Shown here: positions 33,511 through 45,912 of the stretch, piece by piece
How positions within the stretch are numbered: position 1 is the first letter of the stretch
Layout: the number at the start of each line of letters is the position of its first letter
Assembly (NCBI RefSeq): GCF_947507565.1
Contig: NC_089183.1
Location: 1,984,001-2,048,000, forward strand
Origin: Oscarella lobularis
Taxonomy: Eukaryota; Porifera; Homoscleromorpha; Homosclerophorida; Oscarellidae
Length of the DNA stretch: 64,000 nucleotides
Direction: 5' to 3'
Made by a program: the position numbers and the translations under genes
The notes under the pieces: generated by a model
Told to the model about the DNA's origin: nothing
Databases searched by the model: none
The model's input: the letters and a program-made list of their open reading frames with translations, nothing else

Positions 33511-33745
33511 GGCTTGGATATGCGATAACCCTCTTTTTTGCCGCATTGTCACCATCGATTATCACGACTGTTGCAGTGTCAATGCGACAGTTGAGTTGTC
33601 AGAATGCTTGCTGCGATAGTGATCCGTTGCACATGCGGGCCACCTCAAGGCGGCAGCTAGAGACGTGTACACTAACAGCGACGCGGTCTGTTTTACGGCT
33701 GCTATCTAGGAGCGCCGGAAAAAGCAAAGGATGTTATAATAAAGA

Positions 33746-34064
33746 TTTGGGTGGTGGCGAGTCGACGCTTCGATCCGCCGCGTGTTTTGCGTGTATTTGC
33801 GTCGGGCGACGAGACCACGTCGTACCCGAGGATCCTTTGCACTCGATGCGAGTGCTCTTTCCCGGCGTTCCCGTCGTCGGTTTTTTGGGCAATGGTGAGT
33901 TTGGTGAATTGGGTGCTTGCGGTTGTGAGGATGAGGCTGGCGCGGGTGGTGACAACGACGAAGACGATCGAAGAGATCAAGAGCGCTCCGAGAAGCGCAA
34001 GCGTGCTGAAACGTTTCAACATGCTCTTACGTTTGCTTTTGGATTTCTGACGTTATCCAGCTAA
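33746..34064 (+). pseudogene. FBXO22-like C-terminal fragment (D2)
   Basis: Encodes the last 105 or so residues in one frame: DLGGGESTLRSAACFACICV through VPVVGFLGNGEFGELGACGC to LTLSS and a stop. It lacks the F-box and most of the FIST region. The left joint at about 33745 fuses it to ROCO upstream DNA. Confidence 0.8.
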
Positions 34065-34309
34065 ATTTATTGCCTTCTTCTCTGATTTTTTGTACACTAC
34101 CGGCTGGTGTACTTTTGCGACGTTGGGTGACTGAGAAGCAACGTGTAGTGAATTTAATTACGTAATTAATTAAATATAAACGTCGAGCGATCTGGTGTTT
34201 GAGATAGTAGAGTTTCATTTTTCTTTTTTCGCCTACCACTAGAAGACCTTTTAGAAAGGCGCCACTTGCAGCTTTACGTGGAAAGAGACCGGCAAGGAGC
34301 CTCTTTTGT

Positions 34310-34425
34310 TTCGACATTGTGAGGCGAGATTGAGTCCAGTTGATCGTTGACAATTAGAAGTCCGGCCAAATACAAAGAGGTAAAACGAATTCTCTGAGTC
34401 GGCGAAAGTAAAATTTCGGCAGGTT
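34310..34425 (-). pseudogene. ZYG11-like C-terminal fragment 2
   Basis: Same relic as at 25385-25500: TQRIRFTSLYLAGLLIVNDQ, LDSISPHNVETKEAP. Confidence 0.75.
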
Positions 34426-34535
34426 TCGGCGGGAGTGACTCATTTTCATACGCATGCGTGTACTGTTCCTTTCCCAACGTCCTGCTCACCACGCGACTGA
34501 TTTCAGCTCTCTGAGTCTCTGCAGCAAGAGCAATC

Positions 34536-35582
34536 ATGGAGGTAAGCATTTCTCGGCACGCATTTGTTCACTAGATGGGCTTGTAAGCAAGTTGGCTCGT
34601 TGCGAAAGTCGTTTTGGCGGGTCCTATTTGGGGGGCCCCATCCGTCTGCAAGTGCAGTATGATATGATAGAGTCGTGTACGCACGACGATGTTGAAGCTA
34701 GCGACGTTCGGCATCAAATCGCGAATTTTCAATTTCTCTCTTTTTCAGGATTCTTGTATAGTGTACGGCGAACTGTCTGAAAAGAGCGGAGCGGACTACA
34801 GGCTCTATATCCGAAGCCTCTTCGAAAGCGATGATGGATTCGAGCCGCTAAACGTCAAATCTTACGAAATCGGTTTGCACCGGAAACACGCCTTGCAAAC
34901 TCTAGGGCGTCATCTCGGAGTTATAAATCAATGGGATCCAATTTCGTCTGAACAAGGTACAGTACCTTATCGCGCACATGTTAATTAACCTTCATTGAGA
35001 GAATAATTGTATTATTCGCAATTAATAAAATAGGCGAAATTGAGCCGGCTATTTGCCTCCTAACTGACCGAAGGACTCGCATTGGTCTTTTCAAGTCGCG
35101 CGATACGAAGTTTTGGTCGTGCAAAAGCGTAAATCCAGAACGAATTGAAATGATTTCTATTCCAGCGCACAACTACTTTTTCGCCGAGATATTCGAGTCC
35201 ACACGACCGAATTGCTGTGGGAGAAGAATGCCACGGCAATCGATCACGCTTTTTCATCGAATCACTCTCTATTTCCAACAAACGTCGAGAGCGTCTTTGC
35301 CGCGGTTTTTCTGAACGGGACAGAGGCCGGATTCGAAAAGGCGTGCAGGGAATTCGTTAGCTGTCTGAGCAATCTTCCAGAGGGAGACTTTTTTTTTGTT
35401 GATCTTTGGCAAAAAGGCCGTCTTGTATTCTTTTTGGTACCGTTCAAAAATTTGTACACGTCTTTGTGGGAAATGGAACAAAGTATGATGATGTGAATGA
35501 AAATTATTTTGTTGTAGCTTGTCTATTTTTAGAAATGGCTACAGCAGACGAGTTTCTCGGAAAACTGAACAAATGTACCTAG
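34536..35582 (+). pseudogene. Gene X2: frameshifted paralogue of X1
   Basis: Exons: 34536-34541, 34749-34956, 35034-35482, 35533-35582. Splice sites match X1. Exon 3 is 449 nt instead of 468: one G is lost in CGACCGGAA near 35208 and 18 bp just after. The second half (NATAIDHAFSSNHSLFP to YTSLWEMEQ) is therefore out of frame. Exons 1, 2 and 4 are nearly identical to X1. Probably a young pseudogene. Confidence 0.7.
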
Positions 35583-37205
35583 ACATCTATCTTGTATTCA
35601 GGCTGAGTTCTTATCCTTCTTTCTAGTTCTGGACGAATGGGAGGCGAAGTTGGATTCGCGGAGATGTGTAATTCTGTAGATCTGACAGCGATTAGGAGAA
35701 GATGCATGTCGTTGGGTGGGTTTTTTCTTCTTCCTCCCTCTGCATGAGAAAAAGAATACTGGTACAAAGAAACAAACTCCTTGTCTTTTTTTATTCTGAA
35801 TGGGCAGCGTCCTTCAGGCACATGTCTGAAAATCGAATGGGTAGTTTTGCTGCGGAAGAGGTACCTCTCAAGCAACGGAAAAGCTATTAGGCTAACTAGA
35901 AGGTAATGGCCTGGTTTGTGTGCATCCGGGATCCCTTTTGCTTCACGAATAACGGATTCTCCGTAGGCATCTCCGTTTAGCGAAGCCATCCTACGTCCTA
36001 GACGAGCGCAATCTTCTTTTTCGACATTACAGGTAGGTATAGGCGTTGATCAGACCCGTTTTCGCGGTCTTTCTCGTCCTGCATGTCGCTACGCAAACAA
36101 GTGAGAAACGCCCGACGTTCTATGTAACGGTACCGCGCAGTTCCTTTACTCACGAGAATGTCACGGAGCTTTCTAGAACAAATGCTTTTAGTGGCGTCTC
36201 CTCGATCAATTTGCCGGTCGGGCCTTCTGTCGCTTTCATCTGAAGCCGGCCCCTCGATCTTTATAGCACAGTTAAATTTTTCCGTCAATAAGACAGACGC
36301 CATCACTCAATGCTCACCACCACTTCAGAAGATCTTATGTTTTCTACATGTATGTCTTTCTCGTCTAGTAGAACTGCCGCCATCTTCTTTGCTTGAAGCA
36401 GTGCCTCTCCAATGATTATTAGAAGATTCTGAATTCTCGCTCTTAGCTGACGCGTATTCAGTAACCAAGCTTTCTAAAAGATTCCTGGTCGGCCCCGTGC
36501 CTTGGATTTCTTCGAATCATATGCCTGTTGTACGGTCTTTCCAACTCCTCAAAAAAGTTTCTTGAGATACTCCTCGGGCTGTATTTCTTTGCCGTACTTC
36601 TTCAGCAGACATTGCACGCACCTGGTCCTATTTCTTGACTAATTATCGTAGCCCCCCATACAGTAAGTCAGCTTGGGATCTATGGATTCCGTAGCAAAAA
36701 TTATTCTCAAGGAACAACCCCAAGATGTCAGATTTGTGACCCATTCGTGTACAGTACCACTCATTCGCTCAAAACGTGCGAGACGTGTACTGTAGCTTCA
36801 CAGTATTGCGTGAAGTCAAGCTGAGTTGGAGGGATCGAGGGAGAGACGAATCATTACGGCGTTCTCGTTCTCAAGCAAACCGCAACTTTCCATCAACTAG
36901 TGTTACCGCTTGTATAACGATAGAATAGCGATAAAAGAGAGTACAGTAAAAGGATATAAATGCCAAGTAGTCAGGAAACCCTATCCTCCCTCTGACTGTT
37001 CTAAAAGAAAAATTCTAACAAATAAGTTGAACAAAAAATGAAGGCATCGTGAAGCGACTAAACGATACTAATAAAAAAAGGTTTAGTAGACGAACTCTAA
37101 TTAACGAATATCATATTTGAGACGATGAATCAGAGAGTGCCATGCAGTGTGGCTGCCATACTATAATACTATGTGCGCAATTGATGACTCTTAATACGCA
37201 AAGAG
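35583..37205. other. Flank module between gene X2 and ROCO4
   Basis: Gene X 3' flank, shared flank module (35880-36300), relic Y4 (36465-36770) and AT-rich DNA. No intact gene was seen. Confidence 0.5.
36465..36770 (-). pseudogene. Relic ORF Y (copy 4)
   Basis: Homologous to Y1 and Y3 with its own frame breaks; located 3' of ROCO4 on the same strand. Confidence 0.35.
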
Positions 37206-40200
37206 TCAGTGTGAGCCTAAAAGGAGTGCTAAGATGCTTAGCAAGCGCGCAACACAACAAGAAACTTACTTGGAAAAATTTCGGGTACTTCATTTGAGTA
37301 GCCTACGTCAGGGTCGTTCATAGCATTGATAAAATGCCTGCGGGTTGCTTTATTGCCGAACTTGCTTGCCCACGCCTCCAGCATCTCCACAGCACGCTCG
37401 CTATCGTTGCGTTGCTCTCCAAACGCATGAATTTCATTATGTGTAAAAGGTTTCGGTTCCAGAATTCTCCCGACATTACGCCATTTTGCTCGAATGCGTT
37501 GGGCCGCTCTGAATCTTTCTAGCGAGGTCATCGGAGTATCAAGGAACTCGTCACTAAATGAAGAAGTGACATCTATAAACAAAGCAGATAAAACATGATC
37601 CTTCCTCGTTGTTTAAACTTACAAATTCGAGAAGACTCTAACGTTTCAAGCGATTGGAGTAGAGTGTCCTTCCCTAATTCACCAAAACAGTTTCTAATTG
37701 CTTTGCCTAAATCACAGTCTTGTAAGGCGTCAGTAAAAACAGCAACAACAGCGTTTTCTTCAGAGTTCTTCAGCCATTCCTTTAGCAATTGAAGCACTTG
37801 ACTTGCGTCAACTTCGTCTGCTACCAGGCTAGGACATCTGACGTCCAGGATGACAGCAAGGTCCCTAATTTGCTTTTTTGTAGAGCAACACCGACTCACT
37901 TCCCTTGCAACCGATTTCGCATCTTGTAACGTGACACGACTTCCGCACGCATCAGGAAATATTTTGTCTAGTCGTCGCTCATATGATTTCAGAACTGTAG
38001 AGAAGAGTAGAACAATATTTTAACCCAATGATCTGTTTATACCTCGTCTAACACTGTTGCTGCATTCCTGAAGTTTTCTAGGTTTGGCGGCAACAAGGGT
38101 TCTTAGGTGCCAATCTTTTGATAATATTTGGACCCGTTGCTTCTTCATTCCAGTGTCGCCGTCAAAGTAGTTAAGGAAAATGCTATACAAACTTCCCGGA
38201 AATATTTTCAATAGCGTTTGCAGCTGAACAATGCATCTCCAGAACACGTGAAACAGTCGATCTAATGCATTGCGTGATTTCGGTGTGCGGCATTTGCAAA
38301 GGATTGCTGCGTTAGTCGCAAGTTCTTCGCACGTAAATTTAGCTTTGATCGGACCATACGATAGCGTAAATCCATTATTCCAATGGCGAATTAGTTGGCT
38401 GATCTGGTGACATCGCGCAGAAAATAGTTGAAAAATTCCCAGAGGAAGAGTGAAAGCAAAAGAGTACGAAAGTGTCACTTCAATGCAACCTTTTGGGCAA
38501 TCTGCGGGAAAGTTTTCTTCTACCTCGCGAGGGTAACCTTGATTAAGTAACCAAGGCACTAAGAGGGATGCGTCGGCTTTCTCCAAATGATCAACGATGT
38601 CATACGCTTCATTATCACCGTGTTCATTAGGCAATCCATATTTGCCCTTCACGTAGGCAAAATCGAACGATAACAACATTTTGACAAAAATATTGACGCT
38701 TTCCGCGTCAAGATTTTGACCACGTAAAAGAGCTTTTAGCAATGGAATTGACAGAGTTGCATTACTAGACAGCTCCTCTTTATCTACGATGAATCGTTCG
38801 GGACTAATTTCCGTTGTTCCACTTTCGTGCTCCAATACGGCGTAATCGTGGCGAAAAATTAGCTTCAGCGCATCGACAATTCTTTTGCTCGACCCGAAAA
38901 CAACATCACTCAAGCGAGATTGATCAAAATACAATATAGTGCCAACTTGATGGTAGTACCTTAGAACGATCAAAACTTCTTCTTTGGACAAATCAAACTG
39001 ACCACCTAATCTGTTTAAAAAATCCACTTTCAACGCAGATAGGCCATTATTAGAGAGTCTGCATTCTCTTTCAACTCTTTCCTCAAAATTGTACCATGTT
39101 TCGGGAACAATGTCTCCAGCACTTGGAAATAGCTTCTCGTTGTCAGTGAGTTTATCAATGAAATCTCTAAACTTTGCAGTAGTTTCCACGTCTTTAGCTG
39201 AAGTAAAAACGACACTATTCTCAACGCGTACATTCTGTTTCTTGATAAACGCAGCTTTCTCTCCATCCCACAAAATCATCTCTTTAATAATTGCTTTTCG
39301 ATTGTCTCTGAATTTCTTTATTTGGCGAGTGAACTCTTCTTGATACCGTCTAGGATTCCAAGCGTTAGACAAACGATCCCATTTTGTAAAAAGATCCACT
39401 TTTGTGAAAACGCAAACGACATAGCAATTCTCATTCCGCTCGTACACAACCTGTAGATACTTTCCTATATGCTCGTGAAAGCTTGCCTCCGTCAGCTTAT
39501 AACGCTGAACATCGACTACAATGACGACCAAGCCATTTTCGCTGACGAACAATTGATTAGTTAAAAGATAACACCTTTGCCCGCCGCAATCAATAATTTT
39601 GGCACGCTTGTCAGTCAACGTCAACTCATACTCTTCCACACCTATAGTTCTCTCTTCGAGACACGTGCAAAATGATGCGTTGCGCAGCATAGTTTGAAAT
39701 AAGCTCGTTTTTCCTGAACAACTCTCACCTAAAACAACAATCTTTAATCGTCTTGACGAGGTCAGTATTTCAGAGGAAAAGTATGCTCGTATTGAAGCTA
39801 ATCCTTGCTTCCAAACTCCAATCGGTGGAAACGTTATAGGATTCCCTACGCATTTCAAGTACATTAATTTTCCAATTGACAAAGGCAAACGTGTCAGTAA
39901 GCAACCCGTCACATTCAGACTTTCCAGCACTCCCAAACTCGATGGTAATTTATCTAGACCGCAATCCTGCAGATCGAGTTCTTTTAGATTCTTTAGCTTT
40001 TGCAACATAGCTTCAGGAAGATATTTCAATTCACTGTTTCCACTCAAATCAAGGCTCTTCAGGGCAGTTAGGTCACTCAAACTAATTGGAAGTTGAAGTA
40101 GACCACACCTCCGCAAGTCGAGTTCTTCCAGGTTCTGTAGTTTCGTCCCTATATCTTCAGGAAGACTTTTTAGTTCACTGTTTCCACTCAAATGAAGCTT

Positions 40201-42321
40201 CTTCAGTGCAGTTAGGTTACTCAAACTACTTTGAAGTTGTTGTAGACCACACCACTGCAAATCGAGTTCCTCCAGGTTCTGTAGTTTCGTCCCTATATTT
40301 TCAGGAAGACTTTTCAATTTACTGTTTCGTCTCAAATCAAGCTTCTTCAGGGCAGTTACGTTACTCAAACTACTTGGAAGTTGTTGTAGACCACAACCAG
40401 GCAAGTCGAGTTCTTCCAGGTTCTGTAGTTTCGTCCCTATATCTTCAGGAAGACTTTTTAGTTCACTGTTTCCACTCAAATGAAGCTTCTTCAGTGCAGT
40501 TAGGTTACTCAAACTACTTGGAAGTTGTTGTAGACCACACCACTGCAAGTCGAGTTCCTCCAGGTTCTGTAGTTTCGTCCCTATATTTTCAGGAAGACTT
40601 TTCAATTTACTGTTTCGTCTCAAATCAAGCTTCTTCAGGGCAGTTAGGTTACTCAAACTACTTGGAAGTTGCTGTAGATCACACTCACGCAAGTCGAGTT
40701 CTTCCAGGTTCTGTAGTTTCGTCCCTATATCTTCAGGAAGACTTTTCAATTCACAGTTTCTACTCAAATGAAGCTTCTTCAGTGCAGTTAGGTTACTCAA
40801 ACTACTTGGAAGTTGTTGTAGATCACACCACCGCAAGTCGAGTTTCTCCAGGTTCTGTAGTTTTGCCCCTATATCTCCAGGAAGATTTTTCAATGCACTG
40901 TTGCTGCTCAAATCAAGCATCTTCAGGGCAGTTAGGCTACTCATACTAATTGGAAGTTGTTGAAGACCACACCCCCACAGGATGAGTACTTCCAGGTTCT
41001 GTAGTTTTTCCCCTATATCTCCAGGAAGACATTTCAATTTACTGTTTCCACTTAAATCAAGCTTCTTCAGGACAGTCAGGTTGCTCAAACTAATTGGAAG
41101 TTGTTGTAGACCACACCCCCACAAGATGAGTACTTCCAGGTTCTGTAGTTTTGACCCCATGTTTTCAGGAAGACTTTTCAATTCACTGTTTCCACTCAAA
41201 TCAAGCTTCTTCAGGGCAGTCAGGTTACTCAAACTAATTGGAAGTTGTTGTAGATCACACCCCCGCAAGTCGAGTTCTTCCAGTTTCTGTAGTTTCGTCC
41301 CTATATCTTTGGGAAGAATTTTTAAATTACTGTTTCTACTTAAATCAAGCCTTTTTATGGCAGTTAGATTACTCAAACTACTTGGAATTTGTAGTAGACC
41401 ACACTCCCGCAAGTCGAGTTCTTCAAGGTTGTGTAGTTTCGTCCCTAAATCTTCAGGAAGACTTTTCAATTCACTGTTTCCACTCAAATGAAGCTTCTTC
41501 AGTGCAGTTAGGTTACTCAAACTACTTGGAAGTTGTTGTAGACCACACCCCCACAACATGAGTTCTTCCAGGTTCTGTATTTTCGTCCCTATGTCTTCAG
41601 GAAGACATTTTAATTCACTGTTTGAATTCAAATCTAGTCTCTTTTGGTCTTTTAGTTCACTGATTTGCAAGGGAAAGTGTTTCAGACCGCACGAATGCAA
41701 AGTTAGTGATTCTAAGTTCAACCACTTTTCTTGAGGCTTACTCTCGAATCCGCTGTTTCGTATTGGAGCGAACAGTGCTGCATAGTTGTTGAGTATATTT
41801 CTTCTAATGGTTAGAGAGCGTAGTTCTGTTTGCGACTCCACTGCACCTATAATGTCATGTTCGTGAAAAAGGATTAAACATAGTTCCTCTAGACGTGAAG
41901 GCAGAAGTGGTAGAGAGTAGCAATACCGACTGGCCTTCTTCATTCGGCCTATTTGAACTCGTGTAATGCCGTCCATACTTGCTAGTGAAATATTTCGTGC
42001 AGCGGCACAATCAATACTTAAGGCCGATACTTCAGTCAGGCTTGAAACGTCAAACGGAAGGCTATCACTTTCCAAAATAGCCTCTTTATCACCTTCTATA
42101 CAGAGGACAGCATCTTTATCGTTAGACCGGTCTGCACAATACCAGCTAGGAAACAATCAGGGCCACGCTAAGCCTTCGACCTGCGTACGTACGTAAGTAG
42201 TACTTACTTACCGATCATTGTCTTTCATGTGGCCGACAGTTCGTATTCGGTAAACGAAATTTTTGTATGTTACGTTCTCTTCACGCCTAAGAGCGCTAAG
42301 AATCTGATCTGAGGTACTCAT
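37206..42321 (-). CDS. ROCO4: longest LRR-ROC-COR-Death-Death protein
   Basis: Predicted exons: 42321-42212, 42145-38043, 37994-37623, 37572-37270, 37216-37206. Phases agree and the product is 1632 residues. It has eleven complete 48-residue LRR units plus the last divergent unit. The 293-residue excess over ROCO1 equals six units (288) plus a 5-residue insertion. The ROC P-loop is GESCSGKTS (about residue 844), with DCGGQ downstream. The G4 box is duplicated (TKVDLFTKWDRLSNAWN against TKVDLLSNDWN in ROCO1), and TSAKD follows. COR and both Death exons are intact. It is flanked on the left by the gene X2/Y4 flank and on the right by the region leading to the truncated membrane-protein gene. 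Probably functional. Confidence 0.85.
39900..41640 (-). repeat. 144-bp tandem LRR-coding repeats in ROCO4
   Basis: Eleven full units plus a last one. Units 8-9 and 10-11 are a 288-bp tandem duplication (40194-40481 and 40482-40769) with very few differences. Confidence 0.9.
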
Positions 42322-44255
42322 CGCCGTAGTAATTTGCATGAGAGAAGCAGACCCGTATATCTCGTGATTGGAAATGTATTGTTTGAAGTTTGCAAACTTG
42401 CATTTTGTTCAGGAAAAACTTGAAATAGGTGCAACCTCTCGTAATTGACCATCAAGTTTAAACTAGCGTTTGGATAGGCAATACCACGCTATTTGCCACA
42501 ATTCTTTTCCTAAAGTATAAAGAACGGTCACCGTCGATGATCACTGCTGTAAGTGCTGCAGTTTTGAATGAGGCAGTTGAGTTGCTGACTGCCAAAGATG
42601 AATAGAACGCTGGCTGCGATCGTCGTCCGCCGCACAGGCATAGACGTGTACATTAACTTGCAGCGGCGCGGTTTTTCGGCATCTAGCTAGGAGCGCCGGA
42701 AAAACAAAGTATGTCATAATAAAGGCAGTTCAGACTATTTTCAAACGCAACGTGCACGAACTGACACCAGAGCCGCTGGTAATGTCCAATTGTTTTGCAA
42801 CTGTGTTCTACAATTAGAACGCGAAGCGAAAGAGCTGCAGCACACTTTACTTTACAAGATATGCAACAAATGCGGAGAGGAAAATTTTTATGACTTTTTA
42901 GTGCACTTTCGGAGCATCGGGGATCTTTTTTGCTTGGCGTATAGCGTAACGGCTGATTCTTCGATTCTCCGTGGGCATCTCCGTCTACCTAAGCCATCCT
43001 TTGCCTTACGCCATCGTAGACAAGCCCAACTTCTCTTTCTACAAGGCAGGTAGGCGTTGGCATGGCATACGTCGATAAAGGCGCTTCGTCGTGTAGGCAT
43101 ATAGCTAGCTACGCAACCAACGCGATATAACGGTACCGCAGTTCCTTTACTCGAAATGACGATCGCGCCTTAATTCGTGCATGAGAGGGGCCACGCCCCT
43201 CGATCGATCCTCAGATAAAAGCGTAAGCGAATCTTATCTATCAGCGTTGTTCTTTGGCGTCAGCCAGACGAGCCGATGCATGAAGCAGCCAATCAGCCTT
43301 GTGATCTAATAAGCTAGGCCGTGCTCCTAGTTCCATGCAACTTTCCTCTTCAATTAAGGCCGCCTGTAGTATTTGATTGCTTCTTATGTTGCGCTTGAAT
43401 GCATGCGTATAAACAGTCCCAAACACGCCGGGATTTCTCGACGTTTATTTCTTTTGGACGTCCAAGTGTGCAGTGTTCTCGCTAGACGTTTACCGAGTGG
43501 TACTGCGCCACCCGGTTGTTATTTGCACCACCTGGTTAACAAAATTTAGTGTTCTGCGCCACTCACGTAGAAACTGTTTTAGGTAAAAGGCGACTAGAAA
43601 GTGTAATTAACCATCGAATAGAATTAATTAATATGCCATAAGTGGGTGTGGTCGAGTAAAAAAGTGGGCGTGGTTAAAAAAATTTCGCGCGCGCGCGCGC
43701 GCGCGCCACCCACTTCACTATTCCTGGCGAGAACACTGCAAGTGTGGCTAAGTGAACCCGTATCGTTGCTCAAAAAGGACAGTCATTGATTTCTCGCCCA
43801 CCATGCTCACCCGCCAGTTTCTACTTTTTCATTTCATACTTTTTTAGAGAATATAGGAAGTGTCGACGCTCACGAGCGTCGCATTATCTTTATCATTAAT
43901 TTCGGTTCAATTCACTCCGCGCGCATGAATGAGAGCACTTTTACGTCACCTAACCAATCCAGTCAGACTGTTAGAGAGAATAATTTATGCTTCTTTCGGT
44001 GCTCGTAGCCGAAATGAGTTGCGCGCGGGAGGGGGGAGAGGCTGCGCTGATGTGTGGCACGATCTCCCACCGCACGCGAGGATGATGAAATTTCAGCTGC
44101 CTTGTGCCGCGAGTGGGTCCAGGAGAGTGGTGTGTTCCGTCGCCTAGAGTCAACCGCATGAAGATGATGCTCTCCTGTAAAATAAACAATTCCAGCAAAG
44201 CATTGTTCCAGTAGAACAAAACTATGAGGATTGAAAAAATAGCACAGATCCTAAA
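42322..44255. other. Intergenic upstream of ROCO4, with a MITE
   Basis: Large parts match 55970-56930 upstream of ROCO5 (42720-42860 with 56150-56290; 43220-43400 with 56470-56690; 44050-44200 with 56725-56860). About 650 bp at 43400-44050 is extra here and includes the MITE at 43471. A short ORF-like stretch (NCVLQLEREAKELQHTLL) at 42799 is too weak to call. Confidence 0.5.
43471..43738. mobile_element. hAT-like MITE, 268 bp, with exact 8-bp target duplication
   Basis: Termini CAGTGTTCTCGCTAG and CTGGCGAGAACACTG form a 15-bp inverted repeat with one mismatch. It is flanked by CAAGTGTG at 43463-43470 and 43739-43746. A (CG)n run lies at about 43686-43706. No coding capacity. Confidence 0.92.
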
Positions 44256-45745
44256 CTACGATGAATTGAGAAGTCCCGAACGTTCCCCGTCACTATTATA
44301 GGCCCTCGCCTTCTTGAACGAACAAAGGCGCTGATTTTTCCAACGTTCAGACTTGACGAACGTTTTCCCCAGTGTAACAATAACAGTCAAAACCCGCCCT
44401 GAAAACATAGTCAAGAATCCTAAATAATTATAATTAACACAATTTACCTGCAACGAAGAGAAGAAAGACGCTATTGGCAGCAATAACGATAGCACTAAAG
44501 GCCTTCTGATCAACGAGACTATTGTAACCAGGATCTTCTTCATCAGTAAACGAGAGCAGAACCAGGGTCTCCATCATTAGATTAATGGAAATAACGCCGA
44601 GAGCGATTAGCTGCAGCCAATGTCCAAAACTACGCTTGATGGGTTTCAACTGGGCGTGCAGAACGAGGAATAGAGTAGCGAGTAACATGGCCAGTGCAAT
44701 TCCCGAATGACTTTGACGTCCAAAGAAACCCATGCCAACGGTGAGAAAGAATTTTCGTCCAATTTCCACCACTTCCCAATACCAATATTCGCTTTTGTAA
44801 TTACTGTCGAGAAATCGAAGGCTCTTCACGAAATCGCTAACGAACGCGTACTTCTTCAAAATCGCGTCAGGAAGCGTCTTACGCCGTCGAACCTCTAACC
44901 CAACAAAAAGTAGGGCAGACAGTATAATAACATACGCTAACAGTGCCCAGCAAAGGATCCACAAGGCAGTGGACATCGAATAATTGCACACGACACTATA
45001 GTCCTCCTTTAGTAGCCACCTGCAGTCTTCGCTATTTTCCGTTCCATTGGAAGTCGAAATCGATTCTCTCAGACACACTTTCATACATGTCCAGTCTTTA
45101 TAGGGAAACGTCGCCATTATAGAAGCAGCCGTCGACGGATAACTAATAAATAATATCCACCAACTGTTTCTCATACGCGACGTTCTCGACTTGGAGATCT
45201 TCGTCTCGACAGCGTCTCGATCTCGACTACACAAAATAACGTAGCGGCGTCGCGCCTTGTAGTAGGCCCAGATCGACAGGAGCAAAGCGAGTTGACACGC
45301 GAATTTAAATATTGGAATCATCAGAGCGTTGAATCGAAGGTTCTTGTTCAGACACGTCGGCGTCGCGACGGCGATTATATTCAGTTCGAGTAGCTTCATA
45401 AAATGTCCAATCGATAGGAGAGCGCGTGGCCAGGGCACGTAGGAGAGAACGTCGAACACGGCGGACATAACCTGAACAAAACCGACGATAATTTTCAAAG
45501 CGGAGCTGATTTGATCCATCAGATCGTCGCGACTATTTCTCAGTCGATCGATGACGTAGAGAACGGCGGCTAGGACGCCGAGTAGAACGACTAGAAAGAA
45601 GAGTTGTAGAGCCGTTCGCCATTTTTCAGGACACTTTTTGCATCGCTGGAACCACGTGTAATAATTGTCCTGCATTGACTGCACAGCGTTCCCTCATACC
45701 CTTCGGCGCACATAGCGTTGCGACTTATTCATCTAGTCATCGCTT
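44256..45745 (-). pseudogene. 5'-truncated copy of the LRR/Cys-rich multi-pass membrane protein gene
   Basis: Two exons remain: about 45745-44458 and the last exon 44398-44256 (VLTVIVTLGKTFVKSERW to GLLNSS). The frame is open from 45684 (NYYTWFQRCKKCPEKWR) with eight or nine membrane segments, closely matching 58340-56933. Just upstream, a 2-bp loss destroys the frame in CGQCSDNYY and an arginine codon has become TGA. At about 45745 the similarity stops and FBXO22-like upstream DNA begins, so the extracellular half is absent. Confidence 0.75.
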
Positions 45746-45912
45746 CTATCGCCAATTTCAATTCGGAAGCATTCTCACGAAAACTGACGCTGTCGTGTGC
45801 TGTGAAAGTAGCCCCTCAGTCGTTGTCACCGCAGCCTCGACTCCTATGGTCGCCCAAAGGAGCGAGACGAGAGACTCGTCCTTCCCACGACGACGACGCG
45901 CGCGCTATCACG

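Larger units (their letters stand above)
33000..34535. other. Intergenic with nested MITEs and gene fragments
   Basis: ROCO upstream repeat, composite MITE (33152-33510), shared upstream segment (33530-33745), FBXO22-like fragment, ZYG11-like fragment and the gene X2 promoter. Confidence 0.55.

Noticed and set aside
40086-40949. Long repetitive + strand ORFs opposite the LRR arrays (also 20382-20891, 30953-31591, 40982-41491, 54318-54614)
   Set aside because: They are antisense shadows: the 144-bp repeat is a multiple of three, so any open antisense frame stays open. No start or splice context supports them.
39900-41640. CRISPR-like appearance of regularly spaced repeats
   Set aside because: The repeats are coding, 144 bp long, protein-framed and lack spacers; the setting is animal genomic DNA with introns.
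42790-43053. Possible exon with NCVLQLEREAKELQHTLL
   Set aside because: The homologous segment at 56210 has a different frame and early divergence, and no splice sites support it.
45718-45912. 65-residue N-terminal extension of FBXO22-like copy E
   Set aside because: It covers duplicated upstream DNA that is not coding in copies A and B. The conserved start is at 45913.
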